From Dermacentor variabilis (lineage: Eukaryota > Arthropoda > Arachnida > Ixodida > Ixodidae): a DNA stretch of 64,000 nt. The first letter of the stretch is position 1. Every line of letters begins with the position of its first letter. Location: NCBI RefSeq assembly GCF_050947875.1, contig NC_134568.1:215279148-215343147 (forward strand), written 5' to 3'. Positions 32,403-43,193 of the stretch are shown here, piece by piece. Both the position numbers and the translations under genes were made by a program. The notes beneath the pieces were generated by a model that ran no database searches, was not told where the DNA came from, and saw nothing but the letters and a program-made list of their open reading frames with translations.

Positions 32403-33544
32403 CGACGGCTAACTCGCAACGTTAAGGAGACTTGGTTTTCCTGAAATTCTATGCATTGCCTTTTCCCATGTGCTGGTTTATATAGAACCCTGTGTAAGTT
32501 AGAATTGAGCTCGCTGTAGTGGGCAGTAAGAAGAAAAGTGCTTAACAGCGCTGCCGCCTACATTTCGAGAGCAAGCCTACTTAAAAATGCAAATGAGGAA
32601 GCACGATGTCTCGCTCCAGCTGTCAGCGCACGGCGTCAGGGCGCCTGAGGTATACGTCAGCGAAAGCGGTAGTTTCTAGGAAACTTTTGTATCTTTACAG
32701 TTCGCGAATATTGCGTTCCGGAGTTTATGTATATACAGTCAAAAGCCAACGCACACATGAAACCTGAGAAGTGGGGACCTTAGGCGGTTGTGAAGCGAAA
32801 GTGTAGTTTGCAAGTCTAAGCAACGGGCGCAGGGAGTACGCTCAAAAAGTTCAAACACTAGTATATATGCGCATGAAGTGTTTGTTCTCGCAAAGAAGAT
32901 TCTGGTGATCGAAAAGGCTCCTACCGATCACGCGAGGCAGTCAGCATAGGTTGAGACTCTGCGATATGGACAAGCTCTGAGAAATGAGCGCGAGCCTGCA
33001 GTTGAGGGCATTCGACGGAGCATCGTCTGTTTGACTGCTTGATGCACTACACTTAGCACTTGTGTCGTGCACCATTCTTGGCCCCTTGTGTTTTTTGGCA
33101 CTAGTTTTCGTTACTGCGCAAAGCCTGTTCTCTCACTTCGTTTTGAACGTTTTGTAAAGGGAATTTTATGGTAGCTGCCCAAGTTCTATACGGCCCTATA
33201 GCTTCGTCTTAAGGATACAAAGCGCAGCGGTAAAGGATACGAAACTGTAAGCAGTCGTTTGAAGTGCGCGAACAAATCTTTTTTTTTTTCTTCTACAGCG
33301 ATGTTGTATACCTCAACCCCCCAATGCATTTCTCGAGTCCATGCGCAAAAACCCAATCAATCACAGCGGGAGGCACGAGCCGCGTGCGCCGCTGGGTCTC
33401 TTGCGGCACCACCAGATGGCGCTCGCCTTCGCGCATAACGTAAATTACATCTGAAAAATAACAGCCGAATCTTTCCAAGGCAATGACGAGGCTGTAGTTG
33501 AGGAAAAAGTGGCACGAAATAGAACCAGATGGAAAAGGCGCTGG
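32403..33544. other. No recognisable gene
   Basis: Mixed DNA, with a T-rich run near 33279-33290 and a CpG-rich piece at 33360-33430 containing ccaccagatggcgct. No coding or RNA feature. Confidence 0.4.
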
Positions 33545-36440
33545 TGCTGACAAACTTCAAATGGAAGAAAGGCAGGGAGAAAATTCCGAAGCGCACCGCC
33601 ACAGGGATAGAAGAGGTTCCCGTTAGCTGCATTAATGAACTAGGCCCAAAAAGTAAGGAAGCTCTGGTGAAAGCAGTGGAAAAACCTTAGTAGAAGGAAA
33701 TTATAAAAGTAAGGGGGAGAAAGACAGAATTCACTCGTATAGACCGTTGACCATTGCATCGGTAATATACAGGTTAGCAATGCAGGCAATTCAGTTAAAG
33801 CTGCAAGCATGGGCGGAGAATAATGGCATTTTTGGAGAACTTCAGAATGGCTTCAGAATAGGTAGGCGTTTGGATGATAGCTTATTTGTTCTTACTCAGT
33901 GTATCGAAAAGTCAAGAGTGGAAAGCAGACCGTTTTATGTGACCTTTTTAGACATTACAGGAGCCTATGACAACGTAGACCGCAACATATTGTGGAATGT
34001 TCTGGAAGGGAAGGCTTAGGCGACGATTGTCTACAGCTTTTGAGAGAGATTTACCTGGAAAATTCCGTTTACGTTGAATGGGAAGCGATGAGGAGCGAGC
34101 AGAAAGTTGATATCAACAAGGGACTGAGGCAGGGGTGCCCTTTATCCGCAGTGCTGTCTATGATGTACATGGTGAGGATGGAGAGGGCGCTAGAAGGAAG
34201 TAATATCGGGTTTAATCTCATACAAACAGGCGGGTACAGTAGTAGAGCAGCAACTCCCAGGTTTCTTTTATGCGGACGACATTGTGTTGCTAGCTAACAA
34301 GCAAAGTGATTTGGAACGTCTGGCTAATATTTGTGGACAGGAAGGTGAGAATTTAGGTTTGAAATTTAGCGTTAAAAAGCAGTTGTTATGGTATTCAATG
34401 AAAACAGTGAGCATACAGTGACAATACAGGGTCAGGAAATATATCGGGTAAAATAATATAAATACCTTGGCATATGGATAAACGAAAGCAATAGGTATAT
34501 GGAAACACAGGAAAAAACAATAATTGTAACGGGGAAGCGAAATGGCAGCCATAATGAAGCACAAAGTGCTATGGGGATACAATATGTACGAGGTGCTCCT
34601 GGGTATTGTAAGATTCGTTGAACGATCTCGCCGCTGCCACCATTTGTTAGAGTTGTCGGACGAGCTACGAGCTGTAGGCCGATCTCACCGCTGCCATTCA
34701 GATGTAAGATTTGGCAGTCGTAGCTGTACGAAGGAGCTTGACTCTTCGTCGGGACTTAGGAAAGCAGGATTCATTTACATGTTATTTACAGTTGAACATG
34801 AGATACATGGACAGTCTAGCGTGACTCCCAAATGGAGCCCGCAAGACGAGCATACAGCGGGACACACGACAGCTTACGACCACATAGCTCACGAGTACAT
34901 TTCGAGCACGACAACGAGCACCCACTAGCAGCCGACAATCGCTTCTTATATGCACTCCGCTCGACGTCATAGTTCGACGTCATTGTAGATGACCCGCCCT
35001 TTTGGAGGAGGTGGGCTCTCGCCTTGGAGGAGGGTGAGGGCTCACACACACGCGCACACACACACACACACACACACATGTTCACGGTCCGAAACCGACA
35101 CCACACGAATTTCGTAGAACTCGGAGCCGGGTAGCACATTGTCTTGCGTCTTGGTCGGCGCGTGGGAAGGTGCCTTCGTCGGCTTTCCCGCGGCAACTCC
35201 CCCACCCGTAGCAGATCAGGTCCGCGTTGTCGTGTTGCACACAAAGCCTGCTTCGTCGAACTCCTTCAGTCACAACGGCGACGAGGCTAGAGCGTAACGG
35301 TGGCGGTTTCAGCACAAAGCCTGCTTCGTCAAACGCATCCTAGCTGAAGCGACGGAGAGTGGAGGATGCGCGCATTGTTCCCGACACAAAGTCGTCTTAG
35401 TCACGCCGTGGCTAGAGGTTGGCGGCGGCGTTCCAAGATGAGGTTGCCACCGCTGGCGTAAATGGCTGGCAAACTTGCACTGCAGCTGGCCCTTCCTAAT
35501 AGTATGTGGAAAGGTGCAATGGTTCCAGGACTTACTTTTGGAAATGCGGTTGTTTGCTGAAATCAGGGGTAAAATCAGGACTCGATGGCAACCAAAAGTC
35601 AATGGAACGCCTCGCATTGGGCGCTCACGGGAAAACTGCAAATGAAGCTTTGCAGGGTGATATGGGCTGGCCAAGTTTTGAAATGAGGGAAGCTCAGAGT
35701 AAAGTTAATTGTGAAGAACGACTGAAAAATATGGAAGAAAGTAAATGCGCTGAGAGAGTGTTCAGGTATTTGCGCAGGAATAAAATTGATTAACAGTGGA
35801 GGAAAATAACTAGGAAGCTTACCAGCAAGTATGCGGCCTGTATGGTGGGCAACAGAGCAACAAAGAACGTCAAGCGAAAAGTCAGAGAGACTGAGAAGAG
35901 AGACTGAGGCAATGGAAAAGAAACCTGCTGTGAGTAACTACTTAAGAGGGAAAAAACTAAACCAGGAAAGAAACAATTTATGATAACTCAAAGGGAAGCT
36001 CATACTTTTCGAAGCGAGGATGCCTTAGAACACGCACTTATAAAGCGAGATATAAGAAGGAACAAGCATGTGCTTGCTGCCGTAAAGCTAGGGAAACGAT
36101 AGAGCATGTTGTAGTAGAATGTGAAGATATCTGCCCAGTGGTGGATTTAGGAATCACTAGCCTCCTTGAAGCCCTTAGGTTCAGCGAGAGTAGGGGGAAA
36201 GTAAACATGTCCGCAATAGAGATTAGTAAGAGGCGATTGGAGGATTGGTGGAAGAAAAGTAGGGAAACGAGAAACAGCGGACGCGTACAAAAACAAAGTT
36301 CACAATAGGGGTTCAGAAACTTTGGCTATGGGAATTCATCGTTCTTTTTCCTTTTCTTTTTTAACATAGGTAATACATTAGGCAATAAAATAACAAGATC
36401 TTTGTGGCGCAATCCACCGCCCCATTCCAAAGGGGACGCT
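33545..36440 (+). pseudogene. Non-LTR retrotransposon ORF2 remnant (split by a solo LTR)
   Basis: The collinear pieces run: pre-RT linker (about 33570-33690, INELGPKSKEALVKAVEK); RT from 33747 (YRLAMQAIQ, QNGFRIGRRLDDSLF, VTFLDITGAYDNVDR); the block KGLRQGCPLSAVLS (about 34115-34160); and the active site FYADDIVLLAN (YADD at 34269-34280). The text resumes after a solo LTR at 35502 and ends with a C-terminal Cys/His motif (C..C....ETIEHVVVEC, about 36070-36122). There are frameshifts near 34019 and 34250 and a stop at 35793. The 3' end (gtggcgcaatccaccgcccc) runs into an ATCC satellite. The clade is uncertain. Confidence 0.75.
34607..35501 (-). mobile_element. Solo LTR, family L, inserted in the LINE (GTAT target duplication)
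   Basis: It begins TGTAAGATTCG and ends CTTCCTAATA, and GTAT occurs directly outside both ends (34603-34606 and 35502-35505). Removing it rejoins the LINE reading frame around GGTATGTGGAAAGG, which fixes the boundaries. It shares long blocks with the solo LTR at 18781-19534. It includes an internal partial duplication (tgtaagatt again at 34704), a CA microsatellite (35043-35079) and two CRE-like units (34969-34984). Confidence 0.65.
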
Positions 36441-36686
36441 CATACCATCCATCCGTCCATCCATCCATTCATCCGTGCGTCCGTCCCTCCATCCATCCAT
36501 CCATCCAAATTATCCGTCCGTCCGTCCGTCCGTCCGTCCGTCCGTCCGTCCGTCCGTCCTTCCATCCATCCATCCATCCATCCATCCATCCATCCATCCA
36601 TCCATCCATCCATCCATCCATCCATCCATCCGTCCGTCCGTCCGTCCATCCATCCATCCATCCATCCATCCATCCATCGATCGATC
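36438..36686. repeat. (ATCC)n / (GTCC)n tetranucleotide satellite at the LINE 3' end
   Basis: About 250 bp of CATC and CGTC tetramers switch in blocks: ATCC, GTCC (36513-36558), ATCC, GTCC (36630-36645), ATCC, then ATCG. It follows the LINE 3' end directly, so it probably grew from the element's short repeat tail. The His-Pro-Ser-Ile ORFs here are artefacts. Confidence 0.95.
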
Positions 36687-36835
36687 GCCGCAAGCGTTTT
36701 CCAGTAAAGATTTCGGTTGCATAAGCTGCAGTTGCCGGGAAGCGGCATACGAAGCAGGGAGTGACGTAACTACACTTTCATATGTAAAATAAGAACCCGC
36801 CTAGCAAATGATTTCGTTTGTATTCTGATAGCGCT

Positions 36836-36946
36836 ATGGAAAGGTCACGCATAGTTCGGACTCCCGAAGAACAGCGTGAACACGATGAGCGGCGACGGGA
36901 CCAGCAGCGTCAGTCTACACAACGACGTCCTGCGCAGGCTAGGTAG
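36836..36946 (+). CDS. Small basic ORF, 36 codons, related to 7649-7759
   Basis: The ATG-started frame opens MERSRIVRTPEEQREH and continues R/Q-rich to a TAG at 36944. The start pattern MERxRxVRxxEEQ and the exact 36-codon length match the ORF at 7649-7759, though the two stops may be independent. A second partial unit (VEQREYGERRQQQHRQ) lies in another frame at about 36994-37050. It may be the 5' end of a transposon protein. Expression is unknown. Confidence 0.3.
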   Translation: MERSRIVRTPEEQREHDERRRDQQRQSTQRRPAQAR

Positions 36947-37099
36947 GACGCAGTGGTTCCTACCCAAAGCAAGCCATGCACATCTAAGACACCTGTAGAG
37001 CAGCGCGAATACGGTGAGCGACGACAGCAACAGCACCGTCAATGTGCACAACGGCGCACAACTATCAATCAACTATCAACACCGTCAATGTGCACAACT

Positions 37100-37129
37100 A
37101 GTTCTGCCGAGCTCAGGCTCGGCAGAACT
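37100..37129. other. Perfect 13-bp inverted repeat with 4-nt loop
   Basis: AGTTCTGCCGAGC (37100-37112) is followed by TCAG and GCTCGGCAGAACT (37117-37129), a perfect GC-rich hairpin. Upstream, CACCGTCAATGTGCACAAC occurs twice (about 37035 and 37080). Confidence 0.8.
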
Positions 37130-37372
37130 CAGTTCAAGGCTACGTTACATGGTGTATCCGACGAGGTGATACCACAGCTGAGCTGGCCAACCACTTTCAC
37201 AGCGTGGATCGGAGCCCATTGTTCTTAAAATTTGGCATAGTGGGACAACTGTTCCTAACATTTATTTAAAACTCGGGCCACCTGGAACTGTAATCCAGCG
37301 GCATGTACATTGTTATCAAGTTAGTGGGCACGAAGGTTCTAGGGTTGGTGCCGTGCCAGCTGCCGGATACCT

Positions 37373-37681
37373 TTGTCATGTGGGGCTGATTACATGGACC
37401 AAACAGGCAGGTGCATAATTGACAGACTGCAAGAACATCGTTACAACTGCAGTCTGATACAAGAACCAGGGCACCTAGCCACTCATTACGATTCATGCAA
37501 GTGCAAGGCTATCTTGCACAAGACGATGTTTCTGCTGAAAAGTAGGAACCAAAGAAAAAGAGAAGTCGTTGAAGCATACAACATCAAGGTGAGCCCACAG
37601 GTCTCATGTGTCAGCGCGCCGTCTATTTCACTCAGCAATAAAGAAATTAGCATAATGACTGACAATAGAGGGCGCAAGTAG
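37373..37681 (+). pseudogene. Penelope-like element GIY-YIG endonuclease fragment
   Basis: The ~100-codon frame resembles the C-terminal endonuclease of Penelope retroelements. It has SCGADYMDQTGR, where CGxxYIGQTGR is usual, then RLQEH, HLATHYDSCKC (the paired His/Cys of the PLE zinc-like motif), KREVVEAYNI and CVSAPSISLSNKE. The catalytic Arg (TGR) and RxxEH are present, but the second YIG is changed to YMD. The RT domain that should precede it is absent upstream, so this is a 5'-truncated copy, as is typical of the group. Confidence 0.65.
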
Positions 37682-37924
37682 AGCGGAAAGAGCACTTCTG
37701 TGCATGCGTGCATGTAGGCTATATGTACGCTTCGTTTGCGGAAAAATATACCATTTTATAGTTTGCACTCAGGGGTCGTGTGTTGTTTTCTCGCTCAAGT
37801 CCTGTCCCTTCGTCGCTCTGCGCAACAGTGATAAGTATGTCGAACCAACTAGCTTACTGCGCAATTTTCCTGAATTGGCTGGGGTGCTTATGGCCCCACC
37901 CCGCCCCAATCGCCGGACATTTAG

Positions 37925-37930
37925 AATAAA
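37925..37930 (+). promoter_or_regulatory. AATAAA polyadenylation signal downstream of the Penelope fragment
   Basis: AATAAA followed by a (CACT)n-like tail (ttcactcactc) ends a 250-bp tract after the endonuclease stop. It may be the element's 3' end, or that of another retroelement. Confidence 0.35.
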
Positions 37931-37981
37931 GTTTTCACTCACTCAAGTGCGCTCAACTGGCCTTTTAGAACGCGTTTTGTA

Positions 37982-39393
37982 GGAGAAAATTTGCCGATGT
38001 CGGGGGGAGGCGGGGGGGGGACTGTTGATGCATAGATTGTGGAACTAGCGCTGGAGCAGTTGAACGTGTTTCGCTAGTATGTCGCAGTATCCGCCCCGAC
38101 GTAAATTAATGCATAGTTACCCTGCGACTACTAGAAGCCTCGAGATTTAAAGATAGTTGGGGTGAAGGGAATAAATTTTGTAGTGACGATTAATAGATGG
38201 CTAAAGCATTGAGGGCGTACAGGTAGGGAAAATGGAGAATGAAAAAGAATGCGTCTTCTTTTAAAGCAGTATACTAGGGTAGTACTACGTTTCTTAGCAC
38301 GAACCATAAATGTTGAGAGCTAAGAATAAACGTCGCAGAAAGGTTAATATAAAAATTTTGGTGACAGCAGCCGTCACCCTGTTTGAAAGGGTATACTCGA
38401 AAAAAATTATCATTTTATCCATACATATTCAGTCCTTTCACATTGATACGATTAAAAACAAAGGGTAAAAATACAGCCTATATGGCACATAGTCATCCCG
38501 TGCGGATTTACTGGCTTGCATTTCGTACTAAGCGGAGTCCGGTAACACTTCAATTCGTTGTAGCGCACATGCGCTGCAGGCGGAGCCACGAAAAACTTTT
38601 TATAAAATGACAATTCGAATAAAGTGGTCTCGTTATAACAAGGCTGTCTCATACATTCTCCCTTGCCCGCTTATCGTGACGTTCATGTGAGTCATAACCG
38701 TTCTAGTTGACCGCAGACCGCGAGGACTTCAGCAATATATTATTTATATTAAACACTACCTACAGAAGGTACGAACATGAGCAAGCGTCCTATCGTTCCA
38801 CTGTTGAGCGGAACGATGAAAATAAAACGATTTTAACGGAATAACCACCAGAGGTTAGAGGGTTGTGTGGTTTTTATCTTTGTCAGGAACGAAAGAAATG
38901 AGGCATAAAGAGTGCACAAGGAAGGAGTAAACACAACAAAACGAAACGGGAGCCTGCGAAAGCGGCTGCAGGTGCTGCGCGTAACCAGCCGTGGCGATTG
39001 GTGTAGGCGCCGCCGTGGTACCTTGTTTCCACGCCATTAGCTTTCTGCGTTTCGGGAGTTAAGGAAGAACAAAAAGAAGACGAGAATAGGCAAGTAAAGG
39101 CAAGGAAAACCTCTGTTGAGATCATTACTTCTTTTCCCCTGAAATCAGCAGAGATTTTTTCACCTGTTCGCAATGCAGCGCGCCGGCGCGAACGGGTGCG
39201 TCGGAGCGAAAATTTGTTCAGCGAACTGAGTGATGCGCGCAAGCCGTGGCAAGCGAATTTCAGTTCAAATAAAAGCTGTCGCGCTCACGGAGGTAATGCT
39301 TAGCGATCTCGCGATGTGGGCGAGACCTCGCTTGAATCTCGTCTTTTTCCAGGTGGAATGATTTAGAGGCAGTAACAACCGCGGAGGTGCGTC
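37982..39393. other. No recognisable gene
   Basis: A G-rich run (38001-38020), then AT-rich DNA without domains, followed by a more GC-rich stretch from 38980. No shared repeat was recognised. Confidence 0.4.
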
Positions 39394-40210
39394 ATGGCCG
39401 AGATGGTGAAAGAGAGAGGCCACATCATCACCCTTGATGGATCTACCGTCCCCGGTACATACTTTGTCCGGCCCTCGTCCTGCGCGTCTTGTCAGTCGGT
39501 AACCAGGTCGAGGCGCTTTGACGTAAATGAGAGAGAGAGAGAGAAAATAAAAACAAATAACTTTTTCATCTTTCACCCGCGCCGGGATTGCAGGGCGCAC
39601 TTTACCGTTTCTTGCGTTTGTTTTGTCTCGATCGCTGCATGTATCGCACGCTGACATACTACACGCGAATAATTCCAGAATCAATGGCGTGCGATAGAAA
39701 AAAAGAAAGACAAAATACAAAGTGCGAAGTCAAGTGAGAAGACGTATAAGAAGAGGATTGCGCCGCGCAGTTTAGGAAAAACAGCGAAAGTGAGAGCTTG
39801 GTGCGGGCTGGGGAGGCGGGGAGGGACGGAGAGGATGCGACGGGATCGGCTATACTGGCTGCTAAGGACTGCGTATGCGGATGCTGAGGAGTCGAGCCGC
39901 GCAGCCGCCGCCCGAGGAATTTGCCGCCTGCCATCTTTCACCTGTCGGCCTTCACGAGCGCGGCCCCTCAGGAGCCAAGCACCTAAGCTGCGCGTTCTTT
40001 CGCCTGGCTGGGCCACGCGCGGCGTTTCGAACACTGGCGAATATGCGTCACTTTCTCTGCTTGTGCTTTGCCATGAGCTCCCCCCCCCCCCCCCCCCCGT
40101 TTCTCGCTCGCCTTTACATGCGCCTGGCCGAGCTCGATTGCGATAGGAACCCGACCGACGCCGACGCATTCCTTACACCCGCTCCCGTGCACATGCCGCG
40201 CATTCGCGCC
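39394..40210. other. CpG-rich region with many antisense ORFs; poly-C at 40081-40098
   Basis: Overlapping ORFs of 86-162 codons occur on both strands, all rich in Arg, Ser and Ala and without motifs. This is what a stop-poor CpG-rich region gives by chance. The 18-base C run suggests caution with frames. It could be a CpG-island-like promoter, but nothing downstream supports a gene. Confidence 0.4.
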
Positions 40211-42139
40211 GTAAAGGAACGAAACATTTGATATCCTTAGTATTCATTCACGTAAGCAAATTGCCAGCGCCAAGATACAAGCAGGGGAAGAACCACATGG
40301 ACTTCACATCTGTAACGTTGGGTGTGTGTGTTCGATTTCGCGCTTACGCGCTAGCGATTAAATCGCGGCCTCTAAACCTCGTCCACTTAGTTCCCCATCC
40401 CATGGCTGTACCGCTTTTCGTTTTCCTCGATTCACTACGCGATTGCACTGCGCCTTTCTGGGCCCTGCCCTCTGACTGCGCTCCCACATGCTTTGAAGCC
40501 GTCGGTACTGCTCAATGGAATGGCGACAGTGCACGAAGCTGACACGAGCCTTTGATGCCATCACAAGGAAGGGTGCCACAAAACGATGGATAATTCCAAC
40601 GCACAGGGTTAATGTGCGTGGTAAAAACCAACAAAAGCCCTCTACGGAAGACGCGCACGAACCACTCGTAGCTGTGGCAGGGATATCGAAAAGACACGTG
40701 AAAGAAATAAAGAAGGAAAGAAAGCGTATTCGCGACTATATTTCAGGAATTTCAGCACAAGCGCATAAAGAAAAACAAGTCAGAAAGCGCACGAAGATGC
40801 ACTCAAGAGGGCGCGATGAGTAAGGTGTAAGAAAGGCGAGATAAGCTGAATTTAATGAAAAGCATGCAGCTGTTTGTCTGGCGGAAGGCGAAAAATAAGA
40901 TGTTCACGTTCAAGAAAAATGAAAATTCACACACTCAAACGGCAAATACACGCGCTGATTGGTAGAGTTAATGACCGCCAAGCTGGGGAGCTCCAAACTT
41001 CGTCTACGGCTGGCTGTCGAGATGAGTCCGTTTCTTATTAACTACCCCTCGCTCGTAATTGCTGAGAGGAGAAGCAGGGCAACAGACGTTTGCTGTCGCG
41101 TATAGTCCTCTGCGGAATCCAAGTCCTAATGACAGAAAGTAGATGTGTAGGCGTGAATGTTAGCTCTGAAGAAGTATACGGACGACAATGTAGTTGAGCG
41201 CGCGAGCGTGGGAAGCTAAGGACTTAAAAGTGCGGTAAAGTGCGCTGATTAAAACTTGGCTATTGCTGATCGGAGGCGCTAAGAAATGCGCTCGTCTATT
41301 TTCCGTCGTAGTTTAGTTTTTACGTAAATAATAGCCGCAAGAACGCAGACCCGCATGCAAATGCTCCGTAGCTCGTTATTCGGCAGACCGTTCCAATTTA
41401 CGCCTTCGCCGGCATGGCCCGTTCTCTCGTCTTTTCTCTTCCTTCTTCGTCTTTGTGCGGCTGCCCCTCTGGGTGTCGTTTCCTTTTATGGATCCGGCTT
41501 ATCCGGGTGATGTGCTAGCGACGGCAATTTTCTCAGAATAAATGCGAGGAGTTTACGGCCGTTTCAGGAATGACAGCTAAATTGGAGTTTGTATTGTTGT
41601 TTTTTTCTCTTTTTCGAAACCCGCTTTACGTGCGGCATTCCTCGAACGATGAATCGTGGCACGTAACAGAAACACCGTTTTCGTGCTGCCGCCGTCGCCC
41701 TCATCGACCTACTCGGCCCTCGCCTTCACGGTACGGGGACGAAAAAATTCAACCACCATTACGATGCTCCCTAATGCGAAATTCGAGCGCACCTCTATAC
41801 GTGTTGTTATTTCGCGATATATTTAGGCAAATGATTTGAGAGACATGTAGCAGAGTCGGCGATCGTCGAAAATCTGATCTGCGGCTAAAGCAGGTCAATC
41901 GCGTCGGCTTTGATACATGGCTCGACGAAGGTTGCAGTGTAATCGCCGGTTCCCGCCTGGCTTCCAGAAAGTACTACACAGATTACAAAAAAAAACTTTC
42001 GTGACAACAACCAATGGATAGAACTATCTATAACATTCGAGAAACTTCTGATACCGGCAGGCGCGTCTTGCGTCGAGGGATAACGTTTAACATTTGTTAG
42101 CCGGTAAAAAGCAGTGGCTGAAGAAAGGTAAAAAAGTCA
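40211..42139. other. No recognisable gene
   Basis: Mixed DNA. The lysine/arginine-rich ORF at 40515-40823 (102 codons) has no identifiable domain. Confidence 0.4.
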
Positions 42140-43193
42140 TCGGTGAACAGACGACGGCGCGCTACTCTCGTGTCATCTCTTAGCGGTCGTCGCTGCAGAG
42201 CGCGTCTTGAGTGGCGCTACGCTTTTCTTCTCACGCTTTCGCCATACCAGCCTCCTCCGCTTTCCGTCTCATGGTACCGCTGCACCCTCCTCCTTCGCTT
42301 TCCTGCTCGCGCTTTCTTCGCTCTCGCCGCCTTTTTCATCCCCCGCTGCGCTCCGCGTTCGCTCTTTGATCCGCTGCGTTCGTTCGCTCTGTTACTTCGG
42401 GAACGCCGGCGCTCGACTCAGGGACGCGCACCTAAGGGCCCAACCACTAACGTGCGTCGGTACGCTTCGGCACGTGCCGTCAAGCGAACGTCTCGGCGTT
42501 CGCTTGTTTGAGGGCACTCAACCACTGGACACAAGCTCTGACGCGCGCCGACGCTCGCTCCACGGCTGCGGCGCACTGTTGCTGGACTAGTTTGTCTTCT
42601 TTTCAAGGCGAAAACTTTACTGGCCGCGAACTTGCGATTTCGCCGTGGCGGTGCTCCGAGGAGGCACATGACGTCACAACGCGCGCCTAGCCGCGGATCT
42701 TTCTCTCTCTCTCTCTCTCGCTCCCTAGTCACTACTGCGCATGCCCCACTAGTAGCACCGAGCCACAGGTGTTCCGCCGCTGCGCAGCGCCGTGCGTTTC
42801 CCCCGCCGCCGTTTGGTATGACGTCACACCGCGTTCCTCGTCGTTGCGCTCGCCTCCGCTCGCTTCGCCAGCTGCGTCGCATGCCTGATAACATGTCGGA
42901 GGATTGAAAAGGCGAGCTAGCGTGCGCCGCAACCACAGTTGAGGCGGCAGTATGCACGGCGACAATTCTGAAAAGCAGGAGGAGGCCTGGAATCGACATC
43001 GGAACGAGATGAAGAGGAAGGGAGTCTCCCGGGAAACAGACGAACAGCGCGCCAAACGACTGGCCAAACGCCGCAACATAGCTAGACAACCAGACTAACC
43101 TGGACTTGCAATCAAGATTAAACAAGGCTAACCTTGCTATGTCTTAGCTTTCGCTACGTATATCCTGGCATAGCCGAGCTAAGCCACTGCCAA
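42140..43193 (+). repeat. CpG-rich ~1-kb unit ending in a small basic ORF (probable dispersed repeat)
   Basis: A sharply bounded CpG-rich segment contains a CT microsatellite (42700-42720) and two CRE-like TGACGTCA sites (42669 and 42829). It leads into the 48-codon ORF at 42952-43098, then cttgcaatcaagattaaac and gctatgtcttagctttcg, and ends where an inserted LINE begins (43194). The promoter-like arrangement followed by a short ORF suggests a transposon 5' end or an isolated promoter/first exon. I could not decide which. Confidence 0.4.
42952..43098 (+). CDS. Small basic ORF, 48 codons
   Basis: The ATG is preceded by a CpG-rich leader. The product (start MHGDNSEKQEEAWNRHRNEM, end RNIARQPD) is strongly charged and helical-looking, with the segment RETDEQRAKRLAKRRN. 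That segment recalls the E-Q-R-R units of the ORFs at 7649 and 36836 and basic nuclear or transposon N-termini. The composition changes abruptly right after the stop. A real first exon or an element-borne peptide are both possible. Confidence 0.3.
   Translation: MHGDNSEKQEEAWNRHRNEMKRKGVSRETDEQRAKRLAKRRNIARQPD

Noticed and set aside
36402..36748. Long His-Pro-Ser and Met-Asp-Gly-Trp repeat proteins on both strands
   Set aside because: Direct translations of the ATCC/GTCC satellite, open in all frames by periodicity.
39265..40169. Opposing ORFs of 86-162 codons
   Set aside because: They overlap on both strands in a CpG-rich region with a poly-C run. No motif supports either strand.
42418..43125. 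235-codon minus-strand ORF, the longest in the window
   Set aside because: It lies antisense to a CpG-rich repeat and has Arg/Ala/Ser-rich text with no domain. It exists because stop codons are rare in CpG-rich DNA.
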